From CALDTK01 sp965215215 (GTDB lineage: Bacteria; Bacteroidota; Bacteroidia; Chitinophagales; Saprospiraceae), in contig OZ244043.1 in assembly GCA_965215215.1 (NCBI GenBank), positions 3,844,001 to 3,908,000 on the forward strand: a stretch of 64,000 bases of DNA, read 5' to 3'. Positions within the stretch are counted from its first letter, which is position 1; every line of letters starts with the position of its first letter. This document shows positions 34,462 through 41,521 of the stretch, piece by piece. The translations under genes and the position numbers were made by a program. The notes below the pieces were generated by a model. The model worked only from the letters and a program-made list of their open reading frames with translations. It made no database searches and was not told the DNA's origin.

Positions 34462-37109
34462 TCGGGGAGCCCATCGTCGACCTCCTCGCGCAAACCCGAC
34501 AGGAGCGCCTCCTTCGCGGCGAGTTCCGCTTTCAACGCCTCCAGCTCCGCCTGGAGTTGTGCGAGCTCTTCGGTCATCTCGCTTCGCAGTCGCTTCGTCT
34601 CGGCCGCGGTCCGCTCGCGGGTCTCGTCGATAGTCTGAGTCGACAGTTTGCGGGCCCGCGCGACATCCTGCGAGAAGTTGGTTTGGAGGCTATCGAGTTC
34701 GGCGGTAAGCGCTTGCCGCGCATAGGTAAGCGTATCCCGGATCGTTGCCAGTTCCCGGTCGGCGAGCGCGCGTTCGGTCGCCAAGTCCATGGTCAGTCGC
34801 GTTCGCTGCCTGGCCCTCCGGTCGTCGAGTTCCGCTTCGAAGGCCGCTTGAGCCCCGTTGAGGGAATCACGTCTGGCCGAATGGTCGAGCTTGAGCTGAT
34901 CGATGCTTTCGATGAGCTGCTGCCGCAGCGTGGATCGCTCGTGCGCTGCCTGCTCCCGGACTTCGGCGAGCTCGGCGTTTATGTCCTCCCGAGAGGCGGA
35001 TAGGTCGCGAATTAGCGCCTCCTGCTCCTGGATCACCTCGTCTTGCAGTCGGTTGAGTGTTTCGGCCTGCTGACGTTCCGCTGCGCTAACGGTATCGATG
35101 GAGTGCGCGAGGGCGGCTTTGGTGCTCGCGTTGAGCGAATCCCGGAAGGCGAGGTAGCGCCGCGTGATCGAATCGAAGTCACTGCGCTGGCGGTTTAACG
35201 CGGCGGCGATGGCCGTCGCTTGCGCTTGGTAACCGTCGCCGAGGCTATCCGCCGGTGTCGGTAGCGGAGTACGCGGCTCGACGTCGAGCCGCTCGCGTAT
35301 CGCGGTTGCCCGGTCGGCGTCCGCGACCGCCGACGATTGCATTCGAACGTCGAGGGAGTCGAGCCGCCGGCCGGCAGCTGCACTGCGGGCCGCGAGCCGG
35401 GTCAGCTCCCGGTCGTACTGCTCGCGAACGCTGTCGCGCTTCGCTCGCACGAGTCCGAGTTCGTGCTCGAGTCGCGTACGGAGCTCACCGCGACGCGACG
35501 CGGCTACCTCCCGGGCGAGGCGTACGTCGGCCGCTTCCTCGACCTGTATTTCGTGTACGCGTCGGTCGGCTTGCTGCCGGGCCGTCTCTACGGCTTCGGT
35601 GATCTCTTCGCGTTCGCGACTCGCCGCGGCATGAGCTTGAGCCAGTTCTTCGGCGAAGGCCTCGCGCTGACTCAACAGCTCCTCCTGAAGTCCGGCCGTC
35701 TTGCGCGCGAACTCCGCTTCTTGGCTCGCCAACTCCTCGGCTTGCGTTCGGCGGAGCTCGGCCACGGCGATGGCCCGTTCCTCCTGTTCGAGCGCTACTT
35801 GCTCGCGTAGAGCGGCCGATTGGGCCAGACTCTCCTCGCGAGCGCGCAAGATTTCGCGTTGCGCCTCGGCCCGCGTGTAGGCCACCGATACGGCGCTCGA
35901 ATCCCGCGCGCTGCTGATCGCGAGGCGGGCGGCGGCTATTTCCGCTTCCAGGGCACGGCGGATCGCGACGATCTGCGCGCGACTCGTCTCGCGAGCGCTC
36001 GCCACCTCGTCGGCGTACTCCGAGCGGGCCGCGGCTAGGCGTTCGCGCTCCAAGCCCGCGGCGGCCGCGTTTTTGCGACGGATTTCTGCGAGCTGTTCGG
36101 CGCCCTCGGTGCGGGCTTGCTCGATGGCCAGGAGCGAGCGCTCCCGGGCGGACTTCACCTGCGTGGCCGCTTCGATCTCCTCCTGACTCGCTTTGGCGTT
36201 GGCCTCGTCGATGCGAGCATCCGCGGTGGCGTTCGAACTGGCGATGCGCTCCTTGGCGCGTTGCCGGCTGGCGACTACCTCGGCCGCGATCGCTTGCTGC
36301 TGCAGAGCGGCCGCTTCCCGGGCGGCGGCTAGCTCTTCGGCGATGGCGGCCTTGGCGCGGTTGGCCTTCGCTTTCTCGAGGGCGAGCTGCTGTAGGATCT
36401 CCCGTTTCGTTTCGGCGAGTCGCTCCTTGGCGTCGGCTACGGCACGCTCGGCGGCGATGCGTTCCTGCTCCTTTTTTTCGGCGAGCGTCATGGTGCCCGG
36501 GCCGCCGGATAGCGCGCTAGTGCGTTCGGCCGCTTTCTCGGTCGGTCGGGCCACGACCGGGATACTCACACTGACTGCGGCCACGTCCGGAATCGCCTCG
36601 GGGTCTACCACGTTGATCAGGCACTGGGCTACCTGGCGGAGCTCGGCCTGCCGGCTGCCGGGGAGGGAGAAGCGCCTCGCTTGGCGCGTCTCGTTGTTCT
36701 TGAGGTAGACGGTAACCACGTCGTTGTTGCTCAACCACTCGAAGGTGGCGAGGTCGAGCTGAAGCTCGTTCGTGTATTCGGGAATACCACCGGTGTGCTC
36801 ACTCCCGAGCTGTCCTACGAAGGAGAACGATTTGCGCTCCGAAGATTTCGTAACGAGAATCAGTTCATCGTTGAAATTTGGCTTTTCGCCACCCCGGCTC
36901 ACGAGGGCAGCTCGGTATCCGTCCGCCGCGGCCTCGAAGACGATGCTGTAGCTGTAGCTACCGCGGACGACGAGGGTTTGCGTTTCGGTGATCACGCGCT
37001 GCTTTCCGTCGGGTAGCCGTACGTTCTCGGCGATCCGAGTAGCACAGGTCTGCCCGTAGGCGATCAGCCCGAGTGCCGTACAGAACATGGTGCAGAGTGC
37101 TCGCACCAT
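34458..37109 (-). CDS. Large secreted coiled-coil protein
   Basis: This 883-residue protein has a signal peptide (MVRALCTMFCTALGLIAYGQ). A beta-rich N-terminal domain follows (about 20-150; RVITETQTLVVRGSYSYSIVF, FATFEWLSNNDVVTVY-type strands). From about residue 205 to the end lies an almost unbroken Ala/Glu/Arg-rich coiled coil with heptad spacing. No transmembrane helix, OmpA or T9SS sorting domain is seen. It may be a periplasmic rod or spacer. I know no named family with this layout. The strong Ala/Glu/Arg bias makes homology searches prone to false hits. Confidence 0.75.
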   Translation of the reverse strand: MVRALCTMFCTALGLIAYGQTCATRIAENVRLPDGKQRVITETQTLVVRGSYSYSIVFEAAADGYRAALVSRGGEKPNFNDELILVTKSSERKSFSFVGQLGSEHTGGIPEYTNELQLDLATFEWLSNNDVVTVYLKNNETRQARRFSLPGSRQAELRQVAQCLINVVDPEAIPDVAAVSVSIPVVARPTEKAAERTSALSGGPGTMTLAEKKEQERIAAERAVADAKERLAETKREILQQLALEKAKANRAKAAIAEELAAAREAAALQQQAIAAEVVASRQRAKERIASSNATADARIDEANAKASQEEIEAATQVKSARERSLLAIEQARTEGAEQLAEIRRKNAAAAGLERERLAAARSEYADEVASARETSRAQIVAIRRALEAEIAAARLAISSARDSSAVSVAYTRAEAQREILRAREESLAQSAALREQVALEQEERAIAVAELRRTQAEELASQEAEFARKTAGLQEELLSQREAFAEELAQAHAAASREREEITEAVETARQQADRRVHEIQVEEAADVRLAREVAASRRGELRTRLEHELGLVRAKRDSVREQYDRELTRLAARSAAAGRRLDSLDVRMQSSAVADADRATAIRERLDVEPRTPLPTPADSLGDGYQAQATAIAAALNRQRSDFDSITRRYLAFRDSLNASTKAALAHSIDTVSAAERQQAETLNRLQDEVIQEQEALIRDLSASREDINAELAEVREQAAHERSTLRQQLIESIDQLKLDHSARRDSLNGAQAAFEAELDDRRARQRTRLTMDLATERALADRELATIRDTLTYARQALTAELDSLQTNFSQDVARARKLSTQTIDETRERTAAETKRLRSEMTEELAQLQAELEALKAELAAKEALLSGLREEVDDGLPD

Positions 37110-37189
37110 AGCGGATGTTTACTTAAGCTAAGAGAGTTGTCAGTTGGCTACGCCCCGTTCGGAAAGGATGTTTCGGAAGGTACCCGGGG

Positions 37190-38131
37190 TTAATTAATCG
37201 ATGCGCCGAGAAGATATAGTACCGCCATACGAATGGCGACCCCGTTTTCCACTTGGTCGAGGATAATGGCCTCGGGGCTATCGGCGACCTCGGAGGTGAT
37301 CTCGACGCCCCGGTTGATCGGGCCCGGGTGAAGGACCAACAGGGGGTGCCCGGCGGCCCGAAGTCGGCCGCGCGTGATGCCGTAGAGCATGTGATACTCC
37401 CGCAGCGACGGAAAGTATTTGATGTCCTGACGCTCTAGCTGTATGCGGAGAACATTGACGGCCTCCGCCCAAGCGAGTGCCGCATCGAGCTTCGCGAACA
37501 CGCGCACACCGAGCTCGGGGAGGTGCACCGGGATGAGCGTCGCCGGACCGCAAACGGCGATCTCCGCCCCGAGCAGTCGGAGGCAAAAGATGTTACTAAG
37601 TGCAACCCTGCTGTGGAGAATATCCCCGACGATAAGGATTCGTTTTCCCCGTAGATCCCCCAAACGTTCCCGCATCGAGAAGGCATCCAAGAGCGCCTGG
37701 GTCGGGTGTTCGTGCGTGCCGTCGCCGGCGTTGATCACGTTGGCGTCGATGTACTGCGTCAGGAAATGGTGGGCACCCGGGGCCGGGTGGCGCATCACCA
37801 CCATATCCACCTTCATGGATAGGATATTCTGGACCGTGTCGAGTAAGGTTTCCCCCTTCTTGACGCTCGACGAGGACGAGCTAAAGTTTACGATATCCGC
37901 GGAGAGTCGCTTTTCGGCCAGCTCGAAGGAGATGCGGGTACGCGTCGAGTTCTCGAAGAAGATGTTCGCGACGGTGATGTCGCGCAGTGTCGGCACTTTT
38001 CGGATCCGCCCCTTGAGCGTTTTCGAGAACTCAGCGGCCGTGGCGAAGATCAGATCGACGTCCGAGCGCGTGAGGTGGCGTATCCCCAGGAGGTGCTTCG
38101 AACTGAGCCGGGTAGTCGTTTGGTCCGTCAC
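37190..38131 (-). CDS. pyrB: Aspartate carbamoyltransferase catalytic subunit
   Basis: The start is the GTG at 38131, overlapping the pyrR stop (TAGTG), giving 313 residues. The enzyme makes carbamoyl-aspartate in de novo pyrimidine synthesis. The carbamoyl-phosphate loop FFENSTRTRISFE, RHPAPGAHH and VLHPGPINRGVEI are all present. No regulatory pyrI subunit is adjacent. Clustering with pyrR suggests UMP-responsive control at the RNA level. Confidence 0.95.
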   Translation of the reverse strand: MTDQTTTRLSSKHLLGIRHLTRSDVDLIFATAAEFSKTLKGRIRKVPTLRDITVANIFFENSTRTRISFELAEKRLSADIVNFSSSSSSVKKGETLLDTVQNILSMKVDMVVMRHPAPGAHHFLTQYIDANVINAGDGTHEHPTQALLDAFSMRERLGDLRGKRILIVGDILHSRVALSNIFCLRLLGAEIAVCGPATLIPVHLPELGVRVFAKLDAALAWAEAVNVLRIQLERQDIKYFPSLREYHMLYGITRGRLRAAGHPLLVLHPGPINRGVEITSEVADSPEAIILDQVENGVAIRMAVLYLLGASIN

Positions 38132-38682
38132 TATCGGCTCGCGGCTTTGCTGGGGTAAAGGACTACTTCGTCGATCCCGTCGACCTGCGCCCAACGCACC
38201 CGCACGTACTCCTCCTCGAGGGCGTCGATCTCGACGCCGTAGTAGTCCGGCGCTACGGGCAAGTGCCGCCGGAACCTGCGCTCCACCATCACGGCTAGCT
38301 CTACCTGGGTCGGTCGGCCCAGACTCTGTAGTGCGCTAATCGCCGCCGCGATCGTGCGGCCGGTGTAGAGCACGTCGTCGACGAGGATCACGCGTTTGCC
38401 CTGGGTAGAGAACGGCATCTCCATCGCGTCGGGGCGGAGCGGGCGGGGGCCCGTGCGAAAATCATCCCGGAAGAAGGTGATGTCCAACTTCCCGAGGGGC
38501 AGGGTGGGGGCGTGCTCGACGAGCCGCCGGTGTAGCCGTTCGGCAAAATAAGAGCCGCGCGGCTGGATCCCGACGATCGCGCTTTCGGCAAAATCGTCGT
38601 AGCGTTCGATGAGGTGGCGGGCCATCCGCTCGAGGGCGAGTCCGAAAGGCAGTTCGCCGAGGATGGTGCGTTGGCTGGACAC
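38131..38682 (-). CDS. pyrR: PyrR bifunctional uracil phosphoribosyltransferase / pyr attenuator
   Basis: This 183-residue PRT-fold protein has the PRPP motif VILVDDVLYTGRT and the N-terminal AIVGIQPRGSYFAERL. PyrR binds pyr mRNA in some bacteria to control attenuation and also has UPRT activity. It starts at GTG 38682, with a TACCTTTC-like -7 box only 4 bp upstream (38687-38694 on the minus strand). Either its transcript is nearly leaderless or it is mainly read from glnS. No canonical PyrR-binding loop is evident in the short leader. Confidence 0.9.
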   Translation of the reverse strand: MSSQRTILGELPFGLALERMARHLIERYDDFAESAIVGIQPRGSYFAERLHRRLVEHAPTLPLGKLDITFFRDDFRTGPRPLRPDAMEMPFSTQGKRVILVDDVLYTGRTIAAAISALQSLGRPTQVELAVMVERRFRRHLPVAPDYYGVEIDALEEEYVRVRWAQVDGIDEVVLYPSKAASR

Positions 38683-38729
38683 GGGCGAAAGGTAGCTGCG
38701 CGAGGGGAGAGCTGTCCGGCGGGAGCCGG

Positions 38730-40382
38730 TTAGCCTTTCTTGGGGTAGCTGTCCTTGAGCGTGACGGTACGGTTGAACACGAGTCGCTCCGCGCTGCTCT
38801 CCTCGTCGACGGCGAAGTAGCCCGTCCGCATAAACTGCACAACGTCCCCGGCGGCGAGCTCCCGCGCGGCCGGTTCGATTAGCGCCCGACTGACGATTTG
38901 GAGACTGTCCGGATTGAGGAAGTCGGTAAATTCCGCCCCCTCGTGTGCGTCCGGTGTCTCGTCGGTGTAGAGGCGGTCGTACAACCGGACTTCGGCCGCG
39001 ACGGCGGTCGGTTCGTGGACCCAGTGGATGGTGCCCTTCACGGAGGCCCCGCTCGTGTCCTCGCCAGATCTGCTATCCGGTAGGTAGCGGGCTTTGACCT
39101 CGATCACCTTACCGGCTTCATCCTTGACGACGCTCGTGGCCTCGACGATGTAAGCCGCTTTCAGCCGCACGAGGCCGCCGAGCTTCAGTCGGTAAAACTT
39201 GCGGTTGGCTTGCTCGCGGAAATCTTCGCGTTCGATGAAGAGGTCGCGCCCGAAGCTCAGTGCGCGGGTACCGTCTTCCTCGCGCTCCGGGTTGTTCTCG
39301 ATGGAGAGTTGCTCGGTCCGGCCTTCGGGATAGTTCTCGATCGTCAGGCGGATCGGATCGAGGACGGCCAGGAGGCGTTTTGCGGAAGCGTTGAGCGCTT
39401 GGCGCACGAAGAATTCGAGTACGCTCAGGTCGATGAGCTTATCGCGCTTGGCCACGCCGACGCGGGTACAAAACTCCCGGATGGCGCTGGGGGGGTAGCC
39501 CCGGCGTCGCACGCCCGCCACGGTGGGCATACGGGGATCGTCCCAGCCGTCGACCGAGCCGTCGCGCACGAGCTGGATCATCTTGCGCTTGCCCATCACG
39601 GTGTAGGAGAAGTTGAGGCGCGCGAACTCGATTTGGCGACTGGGGAAGATGTCGAGCTTCTCGATGAACCAGTTGTAGAGCGGCCGGTGGTTCTCGAATT
39701 CGAGCGTGCAGACGGAGTGCGTGATCCGTTCGATCGAATCGCTTTGTCCGTGCGCGAAATCGTAGAGGGGGTAAATGCACCACGTGTCACCGGTACGGTG
39801 GTGGCGGGCGTGCTTGATGCGGTAGATGACCGGATCGCGCAGCAGCATGTTGGGACTGGCTAGATCGACTTTGGCGCGGAGTACGCGATCCCCGTCGGGG
39901 AATTCCCCGGCGCGCATCCGCTCGAAGAGCGCGAGGTTCTCGGCGGGGGAACGCCCACGAAACTCGTTGGCGACGCCGGGTTTGGTCGGGGTGCCTTTTT
40001 GGTCGGCGATCGCCTCGCTGCTCGACTCGTCCACGTAGGCATCGCCCTGCTCGATTAGCTGTCTCGCGTACGCGTAGAGCTGATCGAAGTAGTCGCTGGC
40101 GTAATACTCCCGCTCGCCCCAATCGAAACCGAGCCACGCTACGTCGCGGCGGATGGCGTCGACGTACTCGGTTTCCTCGACGAGCGGATTGGTGTCGTCG
40201 AAGCGGAGGTTGGTCGTGCCGCCAAATTTTTCGGCGAGCGAAAACTGGAGGCAAATCGAGAAGGCGTGCCCGAGGTGGAGGTAGCCGTTCGGCTCGGGTG
40301 GAAAGCGCGTGTGCACCCCCGTGAAGCGCCCGGCGGCGAGATCCTCGGCGATTGCTTGTTCGATAAAATTGCTGCTTTCCAT
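38730..40382 (-). CDS. glnS: Glutaminyl-tRNA synthetase
   Basis: This 550-residue class I synthetase has the HIGH motif HLGHA in RFPPEPNGYLHLGHAF, the NLRFDDTNP signature and a GWDDPRMPT segment. The KMSKS-type loop reads VMGKRK, with Gly where most GlnRS enzymes have Ser. Presence of GlnRS means direct glutaminylation of tRNA-Gln. A TACTTTCA box lies 6 bp before the start (40388-40395, minus strand). pyrR follows 47 bp downstream on the same strand. Confidence 0.95.
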   Translation of the reverse strand: MESSNFIEQAIAEDLAAGRFTGVHTRFPPEPNGYLHLGHAFSICLQFSLAEKFGGTTNLRFDDTNPLVEETEYVDAIRRDVAWLGFDWGEREYYASDYFDQLYAYARQLIEQGDAYVDESSSEAIADQKGTPTKPGVANEFRGRSPAENLALFERMRAGEFPDGDRVLRAKVDLASPNMLLRDPVIYRIKHARHHRTGDTWCIYPLYDFAHGQSDSIERITHSVCTLEFENHRPLYNWFIEKLDIFPSRQIEFARLNFSYTVMGKRKMIQLVRDGSVDGWDDPRMPTVAGVRRRGYPPSAIREFCTRVGVAKRDKLIDLSVLEFFVRQALNASAKRLLAVLDPIRLTIENYPEGRTEQLSIENNPEREEDGTRALSFGRDLFIEREDFREQANRKFYRLKLGGLVRLKAAYIVEATSVVKDEAGKVIEVKARYLPDSRSGEDTSGASVKGTIHWVHEPTAVAAEVRLYDRLYTDETPDAHEGAEFTDFLNPDSLQIVSRALIEPAARELAAGDVVQFMRTGYFAVDEESSAERLVFNRTVTLKDSYPKKG

Positions 40383-40434
40383 GGGGGTGAAAGTAGGCAG
40401 GACGCGGAGGTACTCTTTCGCACGTTATTGCGGT

Positions 40435-40989
40435 GTGAAGCGACTCGTTTTTCTTGTAGCCCTCGCGCTCGGTTCGGGGGGGTCCCTCCTAGCTCAGGTC
40501 GAGTGGATGCCGGTGCGGCTCGACGGGCAAAAGCGGCCGAGCGCCTACTTTCCGGGAGCGGCTCAGGAGAAAAGCGATACGGTGGATACGCCCCTCGGCG
40601 CGATGCCCTTTACGACCTACTTCGTGCAGGACGACGCCGCCGATTCCGGTAACCGACTCTACATGATGACGGTGATCGACTACGAGCCGGGAGCGTTCCC
40701 GCGGGATAGCGTAGACCGCAGGGTCGCCTTTTTCGAGTCGACGGTAGCTGCGGCCGCCGAAGCGGTAGACGGGAGAGCCGTTATCTCCGGTCCGCTCGAT
40801 CGCGGCCGGTGGCCCGCCTGGACGTTTCGGATCGACTACGGCGAAGACCCCGGAGCGATCGTCCGGAACGAGGTCTACCTCGTCGGGGAGCGCTACTACC
40901 ACCTTCAGGTATTCGCCTTCGCGAAGGACGAGGGCGATAAATCCAGGCGCCGGTTCTTCGAAAGCTTCGTACCGTTGCCGGGGCGATAA
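40435..40989 (+). CDS. Small exported protein, unknown function
   Basis: The start is taken at GTG 40435, which puts the signal peptide (KRLVFLVALALGSGGSLLAQ) at the N-terminus of a 184-residue product; the longer frame overlaps divergent glnS. The mature domain has alternating strands (YMMTVIDYEPG, PAWTFRIDYGED, YYHLQVFAFAKDE) and a C-terminal FFESFVPLP helix, resembling small periplasmic beta-sandwich proteins. No family is recognised. It is followed 11 bp later by coaD. Confidence 0.75.
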   Translation: MKRLVFLVALALGSGGSLLAQVEWMPVRLDGQKRPSAYFPGAAQEKSDTVDTPLGAMPFTTYFVQDDAADSGNRLYMMTVIDYEPGAFPRDSVDRRVAFFESTVAAAAEAVDGRAVISGPLDRGRWPAWTFRIDYGEDPGAIVRNEVYLVGERYYHLQVFAFAKDEGDKSRRRFFESFVPLPGR

Positions 40990-41000
40990 GCACCTAGGCG

Positions 41001-41492
41001 ATGAAGATTGCAGTCTTTCCGGGAAGTTTCGATCCGATCACCACGGGGCACGTGGACCTGCTGCGCCGGGCGCTGCCGCTCTTCGACGCGATCTACGTGG
41101 CGATCGGCGTCAACTCGCAGAAGGCGTCCCTCTACCCCCTGCAAACCCGCTTAGCTTGGATACGCGAGACCTTCGCCGACGAGCCGAAGGTCCACGCGGA
41201 CAGCTTCGAACGACTCACCGCACACTACGCGCGCCGGATTGGCGCGCAGTACCTAGTGCGAGGCTTGCGGAACGCGAGCGACTTCGATTACGAGAAAACG
41301 ATCAGCCAGCTCAACAACATCGTCGGCGAGGGGCTGGAAACCGTGTTCCTCATCTCGAGTCCGAGCCACAGCCACATCTCGAGTACGATCGTACGGGAGA
41401 TCATCAAAGGCGGCGGCGACCCCAGTTCTTTCGTACCGGAATCCATCCGCCGATCCATAACGGAGAAAGCCTATCGCTCGGAGGAGCGATAG
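41001..41492 (+). CDS. coaD: Phosphopantetheine adenylyltransferase
   Basis: This 163-residue nucleotidyltransferase makes dephospho-CoA from 4'-phosphopantetheine. GSFDPITTGH at residues 8-17 carries the TxGH motif, and VRGLRNASDFDYE and the SSTIVREI segment complete the active site. The last ten codons form one arm and part of the loop of a terminator hairpin, so the C-terminal sequence ITEKAYRSEER is constrained by RNA structure. Confidence 0.96.
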   Translation: MKIAVFPGSFDPITTGHVDLLRRALPLFDAIYVAIGVNSQKASLYPLQTRLAWIRETFADEPKVHADSFERLTAHYARRIGAQYLVRGLRNASDFDYEKTISQLNNIVGEGLETVFLISSPSHSHISSTIVREIIKGGGDPSSFVPESIRRSITEKAYRSEER

Positions 41493-41497
41493 GCTTT
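41466..41497. terminator. Bidirectional terminator embedded in the coaD 3' end
   Basis: AAAGCCTATCGCTC pairs perfectly with GAGCGATAGGCTTT around a GGAG loop. Both arms end in A/T runs, so it can serve coaD and the convergent HhH-repeat gene. Most of the stem lies inside the coaD coding sequence. Confidence 0.8.
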
Positions 41498-41521
41498 AGT
41501 AGAGCGACCGTGAGGCGTTGA

